Shown here one piece after another: positions 43,378-56,600 of a DNA stretch of 64,000 bases. Both the position numbers and the translations under genes were made by a program. The stretch covers positions 5,394,001-5,458,000 of the forward strand of contig JAGMUV010000001.1 of NCBI GenBank assembly GCA_020744425.1, in the 5' to 3' direction. The stretch's first letter is position 1. Each line of letters begins with the position of its first letter. A model generated the notes under the pieces. It ran no database searches and was not told the origin of the DNA. It saw only the letters and a program-made list of their open reading frames with translations. The stretch comes from Dactylonectria macrodidyma (lineage: Eukaryota > Ascomycota > Sordariomycetes > Hypocreales > Nectriaceae).

Positions 43378-44812
43378 ATGGCCGAGTTGGAACCCGACTG
43401 GCAGATCCAGGTTTGGAAATACACATACGCTGACGGAGGAAATGATGGTGAGAACATCTTGCTCCATTCCCCGCAAGAGTCCGAGGACAAACGACGCAAT
43501 ACTCTTGTCCTCCGCCAGGTGAATTCAGACGCCAAGAACAAGGTATGGGTTCAAGGCCAGGCCTCCCGACTCTTCAAGCGAGCCACCCACCCCTCGACAG
43601 AACCCTTGATGGACGATGCCCACGGCGTTCTTGTGCGAGACGGACATGCTAAGGCAATACCAAAAGAGGGCGAAACGGCCTTCAACCATTCATACTGCAG
43701 AGGAGACCGTGTTTGGATCGAACGCAGCCTCGTTCCAAACTACAGCATCGCAGACAACGAAAACAAGATCCCAGTCGTCGATCTCGAATCCTTCGACCAG
43801 TTCCTGGTTCCCTTCGACTACATCTCCTTCGTCCCTCAGCTCTTCAAGAAGGACGAGTCGGGCGCAGAGCATCATGCTGTTGCCGTCGGACCCATTCTCA
43901 ACATGTTCCTCGGCAAGTGGAAGGTCGAGGCTCAAATCTACTTCCGCTGGCCGGTTGAAGAGCCTGACAAGGTATCCTACGTCTGGCTAAACGGGAAAGA
44001 CAAGGCAGACCTCAAAGAGGCCAAGTCCTTTTCTCGAATCGAAACCCATGCTGAGAAACAGGAGGCATTCAGGAATCAATGGCAGGCTCTAACCAAGAAG
44101 TGTGCTGGACTCGGGCTGTTGTTTAGCGACGAGATCGTCCACGGTCCTCGGAATCCCCTTGATTCGTCTAGCGACAGCGAGGAGGGAGAACTCGAAACTC
44201 ACTGGGAGACGGGCACATCTGCGGTACTTTGGAAGAAGCGACTCTGCAAGCGAGGAACAGTTGCTAACGTATCCATCACAGCAAAAAAACCGCTGCAACC
44301 TGACCCCATGCCCGGCATTCAATAACCCGGACGTAGATCTAGTCGCCTCGCTCATCGGCGGCTACCGCTGGATGGAGCACTACCACGTCCAAGATGAAGA
44401 CACCGACGAGTGCCCCCGGGGCTCCGAACATAAAGGACATTGCATCCTGCGCGACAATCGGACGAGATGCGCCTATGCTACGGACCGAGTACGACACACG
44501 TGCTGCAAGCTGCGGATGAACCCGCTCCTCCCTGGTCCGTTTGGCAACCCGAACGACTTCACTCTGCCGCTTTGGGAGACGACGACCGGGAGAGACCACT
44601 TCATCGACGCCTCAAGGACCGTTCGCACGAGAATGCATCTGGAAGATCGCGACGAGATCCCGCCGGAGATGGAGCGCCTGCGACAACAACTGCTAGCTGA
44701 GAAGGCGGTAGAGACGAAGGCGACGCAACAGGACGCTACCGGCACTGAAGATGTTGACATGACAGATGCTTTTCCTACAGATCAGGCGCAGGCATCTGGC
44801 TCCAGCAACTAG
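43378..44812 (+). CDS. unrecognised protein with cysteine/histidine-rich C-terminal part
   Basis: I do not recognise a family. Exons 43378-44223 and 44282-44812 give 458 residues. The 58-bp intron starts GTACTT, has a perfect GCTAAC branch and ends CACAG, and the junction is in phase; unspliced, the frame would end about 35 codons later. The first half (to ~282) is acidic with aromatic patches (FDQFLVPFDYISFVPQLF) and resembles no domain I know. After the intron, cysteines and histidines cluster (about residues 285-360: C, C, then CPRG...H..HC, RC, H.CC), which could bind zinc. The C-terminus is a charged helix and an acidic, glutamine-rich tail. Possibly the true start is upstream. Confidence 0.6.
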
Positions 44813-45507
44813 TATCCGTCCGAACGCGAAGAAATCATGCGCACCGTGTCGAGCGGGGTGTCTTAGCCAATCGCTCCACAGCGGCTAGGGTTGAACGAAG
44901 GTCCCTTGATCAGGAGAACTACGAACCTGAACCCTAGATCTTCCCCAGTGTCCGTCTCAGTGAACGTCGGATCGACTCATTCTTTCTAGAGAAGGTTCAT
45001 CAATGGATCTTCATTATGGGCTTACAGAGACAACTCTGGCATGTTTCAGATACGGCTGTCCTTCTTACATCGCACCCGGCCTTCACCCTAGTTGCTTTCA
45101 CATTGTGCAACCGGTCACGGTTATTAGACAAAAGTTTTGTGTTGTGTCATTCGAGAGCATTGGCTATAGCTGCTAGACATGCGGCGGAGTTTCACGTTTC
45201 CTTGGTCTGTCCTTTTAGGGGAGTTTGTCATTTTTGGATCTAAATTGAATTGTATGATAGGTAGTTAGTCAACAAGTTCCTCGTGAAGCAGGTAAGTATG
45301 ACAGCACACGAGTTTCAAAGCTCAGTTCTCATTACTGCTACGTATTCCCATATTCCATATTCGACAACGCAACCAGATAGAATTACAGTCCCGACCAGCC
45401 CTTCACGCCCCGACTAGTCCTCCCTTCTGTGACTAGACCCCTGAACAATGTGACAACGCCTCGTTCCTATGCACAATTATATATCCTACCCTTTCCCTCC
45501 ATCCCGT
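44813..45507. other. convergent intergenic region
   Basis: 3' flanks of the preceding gene and of the myosin gene. No gene or notable structure; one isolated GAACCCTAG near 44926. Confidence 0.55.
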
Positions 45508-48500
45508 TTACAAAAATCCCTTGGTGAGGCTGGGAACCCTGCTAAGGCTGCTCTTCCTCCTGGGCACATCAATCACAGATGCATCGTCGCCCTCGCTAAC
45601 CCGCCAGGGGCCCATGCGGCTGCGGACACTTCCCATCATGCTTCCCGAGTTCTTCTCGTTCCGCATGTTCTTCCAGCCTTCCAACTCTCGTCCGAGGCGG
45701 AGTGTCTTCTCCTTCTCCTCGCGGAGCTCTCGCTCAGCCCGTCTTGCAGTTAATTGGTTTGCAGACTCAGAAGACTGCAGCTCCTCGATCGTCTGTAGGA
45801 GTTTGTCGACCTTGTCGCGCATTCGGGAGACATCTTCTGAGAGCTGAGTGTTCTGCTTGTCCTTGCGATCAATCTGACCCTGCAAGTCCTTGACGATCCG
45901 ATCCACGTTTCGAACCGAGCGCTGGGACTTGCTGCGCTCAGTCTCTTGGTCCTCTAGCTGAGACTCAAGCTGTTCTACGTTAGTACTTGCTAAAAAGGAT
46001 GATGCATGAGTACAAGTGCTTACCTCTTGAACGCGTTTGTGAAGGAACTTGATGTCCTGGCTTGCGCTCGAGTATCCCTTTGTCTCAAGGTCAACTAGTC
46101 TGAGTTGAGCCTCGTTCAGATTTTTCTCGAGAACAGCCTTTTGGTGCTGCAGCTGAACAGTGCTCTCTCGTTCGACCAGTACGTCCTTCTGAACCTCAGC
46201 TACAAGGGCTTCGGCCCGCCGCATCTTCTCGACGGCAGCGGCAGCGATGTCCTCATGCTGTGCGAGACTAGACTTGAGCTCGAGGATCTCTCTGTCAATA
46301 TTGGCGGCGTTGCGGAGAGAAGGGCTTTCACCCTTAACAAGGTCCTCAAGGCCACTCTTGGCTTCCTCAAGACGCGCTTCGACATTGCGCTTCTCTCTAA
46401 GCAAGAGGTCGCGCTCTGCGGCAATCTCGTCAACCGAAGACCGGAGGGCCCGAACCTGCGACAATAGCGCCACAACCTTGCCCTGGGCCTCGTTGTGCGC
46501 ATTGACGGCCTCATCACGAGACGAGGCAACATCGGCGAGGGTAGACTCAAGGCGAGACTTCTCCTTGGACCAAGTCGAACTGTTCAGAACTTCATCGTCC
46601 CACTTTGACCTCAGTTCATCAAGCTCTTCTCGGAGTCGGGTGATCTCGGCCTGCTTGAACAGCTTTTCCTCACGAGCGAGATCTAGCTCATTGGTGAGAG
46701 TGGCAAACTCGGCCTGATACTTCTTACGAGTCTGCTCCATGCTCGACTCCTTGTCCTCAATGTCGATGGCTCGCTGGTTGCGGTAGTCTTCCAGGTCATG
46801 CTGAAGTCGCTTCTTGTGCTGAGTAGCCGCTTCCAAGTCAGTCGACATGTCTTCAACCTTCTCTTCAAGCCTCTGGTTCTGACGTTGGAGATCCTCGAGG
46901 TGGGCATTCATCTTCTGGCGTTCCGACATGACCTCAGCGTAGGTATCATCAGCCTCCTTTGCCTGTGACTTAGCAAACTGCTCAGCGCGGTTGGCCTTAA
47001 GGACTGCGATTTCAGCCTGCTCCAACTTGCTGAAGTATTCGTCGGCACGGCTCTTGTACATGTCGAGGCTGGAGGTGACATCGACAAGTCGCGAGGTTTC
47101 TGCGTCGAGTCGAATTTGGAGGTCCGAAAACTCTTGAAGAAGCTGGTTACGGCTTTGAGCCTCGTGCTCCCGAGCGAGTGTCATCTCGTGAAGATCAGAC
47201 TTCGTGTCTCGAAGCTCCACCTCCGCTGCTGCCCGGTCGTGTCGTAGCCTGTCAAAGTGGACCTTGACATCGGTCAATTCTGCCACAGCGTCCTTATGGC
47301 TGTGAATCAGAGCCCGTCGAGAGTCCTCCTGGCTGTTCAGGACTTCCAAGATTTCCTCATGAGACCGGGTTTGGACGTCTCGGAGTGAAAGCTCGCCAGA
47401 TCGAATGGTTCTTTCCAGAGCAGAAACCTTTTTGCTAGAGTCATCGAGCATCTCGTGGAGACGGCTGTTCACCAACTCAAGCTTCTGCATTCGTCGCACT
47501 GATGGGCTTTGCTCGTCATATACGTCTGGGGTAGGCGTGCTTCGATCTAGCTGGCTTTGCAAATGGCGGTTCTGCATCTGAGTGAGCTGAAGTTGATTCT
47601 GTAGCTCCTCAACCTCAGCCTTCAAATCCATCCTGCTGTTGAAATTCAGAGTATCAACGGTTCTGTCTGAGCGTGTTGAGTCCTGAAGATGGTCGACATC
47701 ATGGAAACGACGGGTAGGAGTGGAAGTGATCGAGTTGTTTCGAGCATGGACTTTAGCTGGCCGCCGTTGGGTTGGAGATCCGTGGAAAGGTGCCTCGTTA
47801 TGGTGAATTTCTTCCAGCTTGGGACGGGTGGGCGTTTCGTTGCGCGAAGCTCTCAACTCGGAGAGTTGATTCTCAGCGTTCGTCCGTGCAGCTGTCTGGA
47901 CGCGAAGGTTTTGCTGAAGCTCCTCTACCTTCCTCACAAGATCAAAGTTCTTGATGAGGATCTTCTCATCATTTCCATCTGACTGAGGAGGAATGGGAAC
48001 CTCAGGGTCAACAGTTCTCAGAATGCTCAACATCTGCGCCTGGAGCTCTTGAACCTCCTTGTCTCGAGAATCCAATGAGGCTTGAAGAGTGCGAGTGGTA
48101 GCCTGAGCCTGGGTTCGAAGTTGCTTCTCTGACTCGATGGTTCGATTGGCTTCGGCGAGCTGGGCAGTAAACGTTGAAGAGGCTTTCTCGGCATTCCTGC
48201 TAGACTTGACCTCGCGAGCTACCTCGTGGCTAAGATCCTCTAGGTTGAGCTGGAGTTTCTCGGCTCGCTTCTCGAGAGATGCGATGGAAAGCTGTGAATC
48301 GCCCAACTGCTTGTGTAGTTTGCTGTTTTGCTCTTCGAGTCTCGTCTTTTCCCGCTGGAGGGACAGGATCTGGCCGCGAGACGCCTCGCTAGCGCGGGAG
48401 GATGAACGGGCAATTTCGAGGCCCTTTTGCTGAAGTTTGTTCAACAGTGCCCGGTTGTCATTTTCGGACGCCATCAGTCGACTTTTGACAGTTCCAAGCT

Positions 48501-51500
48501 CGCGCTCCATTCTCTCCTTCTCCTGATCGTTCTTGAGGCCGAATTCACCCGACTCCAAGATCAACTTGTTGAGATCCTCAATTTGATGGTTGAGGTTGGC
48601 ACACTCATTCTCAAACCACTGAAGCCGTTCCTGAGCGGCGTCCAGATCTCTGAGCAGGCTGTCTTCGCGCTCGCGTGCAGCTTTTGTTGCTTGCCGTTCT
48701 CCAGCAATTTCTGCCTGCACACGTGCTTCCTCAGCCTGGGTCTTGGCTGCACGAAGACTTCGAATCTCGTCTCGAGCTTCATCTCTTTCCTTCTCGGCGG
48801 TCGTTCGAGTCTCCATCATCCTCCGTAGAGTATCCTGTTGCGCATAAAGCTCCTTCTCAATGATGATCTTGGACTCGTTGAGGTGATCGTATTCTTCTTT
48901 CAGGGACTGATACTTGTGCTCGCCGAGAAGTAGAACGTCGTCTCGAGACTGACGCTCTCTACTGAGATCCATTTGCGTCTTGTAAAACTCCTCCTTGAGA
49001 TCTTTGATCTGAGATTCGAGTACCTGGCGGTTTTGATCAGCCTGGGCGTCCTCGGATAGGCGAGCCTCAAGTAGATTCTTCGCATCTTCTGCCTCCCGCT
49101 CTAGCTGAGAGTGTTTGGATTTCATGGCTACTAGCTCGGCCTGCATCTCTCGGAACTTCGTGGCAGTCTTCTCCTTCTCAGCAGTGAGAGACTTTTTCTG
49201 GTCTTCTAGGGCTTGGCGTTCACTCTCAAACTTTTTGTTATCCCTTCGAAGCAGCCCGAGCTCGCTCTCCTTCTGGCGGACGAGATCCTCGTAATCGGTT
49301 GACGTTTTTGACAGCTGGGTGAGTTGTTGTTGGATATCTCGATTTTCCCTGGACAGTGTCGATTCCCGGACCTTGACAGATTGGAGCTCCTTCTGAGCCG
49401 TGTGAAGCTTCACTTCTAGATCTTGGTCAATCTTCAGAAGTTTGCTTTCTAAATCTCGAGCTTTCCTGTCCTTGAGAGATAGTTGGCTTTGGAGCATGTT
49501 GACTTCATCCTCAAGAGCCGCTTCCTTTTCGCTCCTCTCCGATTGCTTTCGAGAGATCTCTTTGATGGAGTCCTCTAGCTCTGCAGACTTTGCAACGAGG
49601 CGTCCCTTCTCTTCCTCTAATTTAGAAATGAGCGTCACAGCCTGTTCGAGCTGCACACGATATTTCTCAACATCTCCTTCTGCGCGGTTCTTCGCTTCCA
49701 ACAAGTCGTCTAGCTCGTCGTCTAGTCTCTCTTGGTCTTCAATGGCACCAGCCAGTTTCTCCTCAAGTTCAGTCTCTCGGAGTTGCAGGCGTTTGAAAAT
49801 CTCCTCCTTGTCCAGCGCAAGGGCTCGCTCGCTTTCAAGAGTTTGTTGGATTCGCACCATTTCAGCATGGCAGTTGCGACGCTCATCCTCGAGCCTATGG
49901 CGGTTTTCCGATTCGAGAAGCATCTTATCGTTGAGCTGTTTGATCATGGCATCTCGCTTTTTCACCTCGGTGGCGGTTCGTGTAGCACCTAGAAGCGGCT
50001 TCATTTTGACAATGAGCTGCCACCACGGGTTTTCGACAAGATCCAGGTAGACGTTGAAGTTCCTCTGGATGATTCTTGTTGCCTCGGTGCGGAAGAGTCT
50101 CTTGTACGCCGACCGTCGTTTGATGAAGCCTCGGGCGACAGATTGAAATCTCGCCATAATTTCAGTGATCAGGGCATCTCGCTGCTCCTCAAGCTCGGCA
50201 AGCACGCCGGCTCTGAAAAAGACTTTTGTCAAACCAACACGATACAATGCCTTGTCAAGCCCCAATTTCTCCAACATGATTGTGGCGGCGGCTTGTCCCT
50301 CAAGGTAGCCCTTTGGCATATTCTGGCATAGAACCTCGTACCGTTGTCGGAACTCGGTGAATGAGAGTCGATTGGGGAACCCAGTTCGCGCAATGCGAAT
50401 TCCCTCGAGGACACCATTGCAGCGTAATTGATCGAGAACAAGGGTGTTGGTAAATTGTTTCGGCTTCTTCTTGTGATTTGGAAGAATGCATCGCACGAAA
50501 TGAGGATGGGTAGAGTGTAGCTGGGTCATTAAGCTGTGAAGTTGCTCCTTGTGTCTTTGGGCAACTGTCCGGAAAAGGCCCCTCTTGACGCGACTTCTGC
50601 CTCCACTTAGATCATCATCTGTGTCTGCACAATCAGAAAACAGAGAGGCGATGTGTGTATCAGACGAGGCAGCAAGAAGTCGCGTGATGTTATCGTTCAA
50701 TGGGTCCTTGTTCTTTTCCAGCCAACCTTCAGTCGAATACTCAACCTCGGCAGCATAGTGTGTCAAAATAAAGCCTTGATCGAGACGTGAAGGGCGGTAC
50801 TTGGTCGACTTCTTGTCCCAAAGAGAGTTCAACTTGTCGGTGAAGGACTTATCCGTGGCTTTCGGCATGACGCAATCCTCATCAAGACATGAGAATATGC
50901 CAATGGGGTTAGAAAGCTCAATGAGGTCGATGGTCGGCTGCAGATCGCGGCCGAAGTCGATGAATTTCCACTCGATTTGCTCACGGGCATACTCCTCTTG
51001 CTCGAGGACGAACATGTGATGGTTGAAGAACTGCTGAAGCTTCTCGTTTGTGTAATTGATGCACAGCTGTTCAAAGCTGTTGTTGTCGAAAATCTCGAAA
51101 CCAGCGATATCAAGGACTCCGATAAAGTGTGAATCATCTAAACCCATCCCGGTTCGATCGAGTTGTCGATTGATACGGCTGACAAGATCACCGAATCCTC
51201 GCTCGTATATGCCTTTTGAAAGAGCATCCAGACCGAGGCGAACTTGTTCTGGAGTCTGAACCTTTTCCACCCATTCTCGACCGGCCTTGACCTTGGGATG
51301 AAGCAATCCCTGGAGGAATGGCTCCAAAGGCACTCCAAGCAGTTTGCAGACCTTGGCAGCTTCTGCCTTTGCGTCGGCGGCGAGACGAGCTTGGTCAGCG
51401 GCTCGGCTCTCCTTGACAACGCTGATGTTGCCGAGATGCAGAACAGCTGCGATCGTACGAAGGATGGCCACTTGGTCTTTGTCGGTGAAGCCCATGACTC

Positions 51501-52807
51501 CAAAGGCCTCCATGAGGGAGTCCCATTCCTCCTGGTCCGAAATTCCAACGATCGTATCATGGCCTTCTCGAGTATAAGAGAAGTCTTCAACGCCCAGGCC
51601 GTCGAGCAGAAACTCTTTCTTCAGGCGGGAGCTTGCTCCCTTCAGCAATTGATAGAAGATATGGTAATTTCGTTCGTGGGGGTTGATGCGAACCACCCTC
51701 GACTTTTCTAAGAGATACCAGTCGATGAACGCACCCGAGATCGCACCAGTTCGAGTGAACTCGATACGAATGAACTTGCCGAAACGAGATGAGTTGTTGT
51801 TCCGGACAGTTTGGGCGTTTCCGAAGGCTTCTAAAATCGGGTTGGCTCTCAGAATTTGCTGGGAGAGGTTTGAATGCTGAGTTTTGTTCTTGGAGAAAGT
51901 GTCGGACTGAGCAACAGCTGCAAGGTACTGAATGACCTTTTTGGTGTTTTCTGTCTTTCCTGCACCAGATTCACCAGTGACCAAGATGCTCTGATTTTCC
52001 CCTTCATCGACAAGATTTCGGAACGCTTCATCGGCCATGGCAAAGATGTGAGGCTTGGTGTCCTCACGACTTCGTCCTTTATACATGTTGACATAGTCGT
52101 TGTTGTATATGGGTAGTGGGCAGTACGGATTGACTGTGACTAAGAATAGGCCGGAATAAGTGTAAATTAAGTCAGCCTGATATCGCATGTGGAGGTTGTG
52201 AACGACGGAGGCTTCGTTCAGGTGTGTCAATTCGGCCATGTCGTTAACTTTGTCGAATTTGGCGGGGTTGACCTTGTCCACACTATCGGCGTCGACGTCT
52301 CTTTGCTGCCATGGTGTCAGTCTCTGCCATGAATGATTCTGTCCGCTGCGTGCTTACCGTTCCATCGTCGCACTGCACGAGCAGCTGGTTGTCTTCGAGT
52401 TCTTCGACGACCCATCCTCGGACAAAGGCGTTTTGGGGATCCTTAACCCACACATATCGCTTGCCTGAGAAGTCGTTTTCCCCTTCGATGCCCTTGACGG
52501 TGTCATGATTTCGTTGCATCTCCTCCGATTTGATGAACGAAGGAGCGAATGTACCCGATGATCCATTTCTCGAGTCGCTGCGATGTTGCCGACTTAAAGC
52601 GCTTGGCAGGCCATGCACTATGGGGAGGGAGGTGTTCGACTGTGTGCGGTTGTGGGGTGGTGGTGGTGTTGACACGCTAGGTGCGGCGGATATTGAGGAG
52701 AAGATGGCGGACTTGGGCCGTCCGTTGATGGTATGCGCTGGCGACGTAGATGATGTCCTCGCGAACGGATTACTGCGCCGTTGCGACATGTTGGTGTTGA
52801 AAGCCAT
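45508..52807 (-). CDS. class II myosin heavy chain
   Basis: Three exons (52807-52358, 52305-46024, 45969-45508) give 2397 residues. A ~110-residue disordered, serine-rich N-terminal extension precedes the SH3-like subdomain (KRYVWVKDPQNAFVRGWVVEE). The motor has the P-loop GESGAGKT (261-268), switch I NNNSSRFGKF and switch II DIAGFEIF. A lever arm with IQ-like sequence (RGFIKRRSAYKRLFR, then TRIIQRNF) is followed by about 1400 residues of near-continuous coiled coil, interrupted once by a proline-rich hinge (TPTRPKLEEIHH region). This is the conventional two-headed myosin of the contractile ring, needed for septation. Intron 1 is 52 bp (GTAAGC...GCAG). Intron 2 (54 bp, 46023-45970) is in frame without a stop; its removal restores RVQELESQL and the heptads, so it is treated as an intron. 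Confidence 0.95.
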
Positions 52808-53611
52808 GGCGAACCAAGTATATCAACAACGCCTGGTGTTGGATTCGCAGAAGCGTGCGCTCCCCTCCACGTGGTGTTGTGCTGCACGTATGTAAACAAA
52901 GCGGGTTCAAGGTAGAAACAATAGTGCAATAGATGTGATAGTAACACGAAGAACGTAGAGGAATAAAAGGCACTCGCGCACCAGTCGCAATCACACCTTC
53001 ATGAAGAATGTCATGAAACAATGCAATCTGGAGAACGGATGCGGCCTGCTGGTGAGGGCGGCAGTAGCGGCATCGACAGGGATACAGCTGCACGGTTGCT
53101 GGGGGTATGATGGTCAAAGTAAACAAACCAGGTGCACGTGATATTATATAAGGGCAGGGGAGCCGCCGCACTAGTCCTGATTCGGGATACTGGGCGGTGA
53201 CGCAGCTTTCCACGACCAGTCGAATTTCCATCGCACAGTTCATCACATCCGGCGTTACTGATCACGTTCGACGAGGTTCCGTCATCCTGTGTCTGTGTTT
53301 GCGACTGTCGCCATCCATCAAACAGCAAACTGAAACTGATTGGTGCATCTGTGTCTGGTGATCCCGCATCTCTCCGACTTCCGGCTCACGATATCATCCA
53401 TTACCAACTCGAACTATCTGACCTAACCTGCGTCGCGAACAATTAGGCCTTCGGGAGCCGTCTCATCATCGACCCGGGGCGCTACTTCGCTTGCTGAAAT
53501 ATCGTGCCTTTTGCTTGGGACTTGATGTGGTAAAATCCGCATCTCCAACCGCGTCGATCGAACGGGAATACTTTACGGTGCAATTTGCCGACGCGCCTTG
53601 CTTCCCTTGCA
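52808..53611. other. divergent promoter region (myosin / Red1-like)
   Basis: No gene is supported. It should hold the promoters and leaders of two divergent genes. No repeat of note. Confidence 0.6.
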
Positions 53612-56600
53612 ATGAGTCAATATGGATACGGTTATGGTGGTCCCCAAGGCTATCAACCCCCAGACGCCTATTCTAAGGCACCACCAACTGCATATACCGC
53701 GCCGCCCTATCAGTCCACCGAACCTACTCAGGCCCAAAACCCAGGTTATGGAAGTGTCACCTTGGAATCATATGAGTACAACCGCCAAACGATACCCGGT
53801 CTGGGGCTGAACTTCTCCAACAATGCTGTAAGCTGGCAGCAACCTTGGGCAAATGGAACCGTGGAGCATCAGACCGAACAATCCAAAGTATCACGGAACG
53901 AGCATGCTTTAGTCACCGACAACCCTGCGAGAAGCGCATCGGCTTCACATGCAAAGCTAGCCACGAGTGGCCAGGCGAACGATACAGTGGAAGAGGGGGA
54001 ATTGAGTGAAGGGGAGCTGGAAGATATCTATGAGTCTGGGCAAGTTGAGGGTTCATCAAGTGGCCAACCCCGCTTGGATACTCGGTCTCTACTCCCTGAT
54101 GCCGTTCTGAACACTTCCAAAGCAGCCTCTGCACAGCCGCCTGCTTTTCATGTGGTTGAGAAGAACAACTCGACTGCGCGATATTCGGGCAAAGAACAAG
54201 CAGTACGGGAGCGGTCTGGTTCATATTCGCCATATCTCTCACCTCGAGAGATTCGCTCTAACGACCAAGCAAATTCACCATCCGATGCTCCTAGTAAGTG
54301 TCTTATTGGCGAATCTGTGCTTTTCTTTTCAGGACATGCCTACTAACATTCGTCTAGATACACCCCATAGCGACCCGAATCTGGAGTTGCCAGTTAGGTC
54401 CACGGATGTGGACCGAAGTGAACAAGAACCCGTCTTCCCAGCAAAGTCGACTCATGGATCCATTCAGGAGGCAAGGCAAAGAGCCCAGGACGCAATTCTC
54501 CGTCTATGGCCGCTCAATATTCGACACCAGAATTATCTTGATGAGGGGATTGACAAGCACCTCATTGACAGCCTTTTTGCGGAGTTGGGCCTCGATTCCA
54601 GCAGAACAAGCCCTGTCATAGAACCTCCTCCTATACCCCCATCCACACATGCCAAAGAATTTTCGAAGGAGCCACAACGTACGGAAAATGATGTGAAAGA
54701 AACCAATTTCATAAATAGCAGCTCAGACGCCACTGGGAAGTCTAAGGACAAATCTGAGGAGCGGAAAGATCGAATCGCACGGCTACTAGCAGCCAAAGGA
54801 TCCAAGTCCACAGTTACCGTGCCAGATGTCAACAAAGCGACTGTTGCACCTCCAGCCCCGCTGTCCACGGCACCAAGCAAGAAACAGTCGGAGAAGTCGA
54901 AGTTGATCCAACAAAAGATGGAAGCGCTGAGGAAGTCTCGGGCGGCAAATACGAACAAAACCCCACAAACAGAAGGATCTGTCACTCCGGCCACGGAGAC
55001 TAGCTTCTCAAAGCCTCCGGCACCGCCGACCGCTCCGTCTTTCGACCTCCCGGATGAAACCCTGAACTCGAATGCCGTGATTGAACAACCTCGAGCAACG
55101 TTGGAGAGATCCGAATCTCATGACGCCCCCTCAATTCCGGGGTTGTTTTTGTCATCTACACCCCAAGCATCTGCAGCCACCTCTCAGCGCAAACGACCTG
55201 TTGCCGCTGACCTGAACGAGAACTCAATCTCTACAGTCTACAAACGCCCATTTGGACAGAGCAGAGAGTCGCGACCGTTTCTCATCGACGTTAGTGATGA
55301 TGAAGATGATGCTGAAATGGATATTGACTCCCCCGAACTGCGACCCAGTTCAATTCACCAACCCATTACACCTACTGGCAAAACATCGTCATTTCGCGAT
55401 CACCCTGCTCTGTCGGATGACATATCTAATCGACAGATCGCCAGCCCCAAACTCGTGGGTACACCAACAGGCTCTGGTGGGAGTGGAAATGGGCTGTACA
55501 ACCTTGAGAACATGACCAAGAAGATCGAGGATATGAAACGCAAAATTGCGGAAGCCGAGGCACGTAAGAAGGCAAAGCTGTCCAGCAACGGGACACCTTC
55601 TCTACCCCAGTCAGAGAATCAATCCAAGGAGGGCAGTGTGGATATACCAAGTATCGCACTACCAACACCGGAAGCGATGACACTCTCGGGCACAGATGCT
55701 GAGGACGAAAAAACGTCTATCCTACGACGTTCTCGGCCTATGCAGCAACCATTAAGCAAGTTGACCAAAATACGTGGACAGAGGAGACATAACAAATCAC
55801 CCCTGCGCTCTCGTATAGCAAGTGCAAGATTGCCAGTTCTTGAAGCCCACCGTAGCGAACAGATCCGGCAACTGAAGCACCTGCAATCTGAAGTCGCTAG
55901 AATCGAACAAGAGATTCAGGATAGCTTGCAAGAAGAGCAGCGGCTCCGAGAAGAAGTGATGGTGTCAGAGTCAGATGCAGAATCACAGGATGCGTCTGAA
56001 CCTGAGCACTTGTCAGGTCAGTCCCGACTTTCACTTGGCCCCAGACGACAACCCGGGTCTAAATGCATGAGCGAGTTCGAATTTTCCGGGAAACTAATCC
56101 CTATTTCAGCCGAATTAGGTCCAGGACGCCAGTCCGTGGGCCTGCCCCTCGACCATCCCAAGGAACCCACGGAACCGAGAAACCAGGTTTTACCAACGAG
56201 CCAAAAGAGGGAGCACCCCGAAATATCGAGGAAGGAGATCGCGGATCTGCCGATGGAGGCAGGGCCTTCGGGTGAAGATGTTGCTGTCGCACGTAGTGAA
56301 GGAATTGACGAGGAGACCGGTTCCACGCGGCAAGCTAGCGTTGTTGACCATTCCATAGCCCCTATCGACGATAGCCTGACCTCTGCCGATTCTCATTCGG
56401 ATCCGGGCGAAGACACTCGGCCAGACGATTCAATCAGCTCAGACAGGGATCTGGATACTGACGTTGCCATGGAAGAGGACTTGGATGAGAGCAGCGACGA
56501 GAACACAAGGGGTTCCTTTGATGGCTACGAGCCAACCGAGGCAGGCGTTGACATCCCCAACCCCCAAACTCCTGCAAGATCGGCCGCAACGAGCCCTCCC

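Noticed and set aside
49442..50050. 202-codon antisense frame in the myosin tail
   Set aside because: Serine/arginine-rich low-complexity shadow of the Glu/Lys-rich coiled coil.
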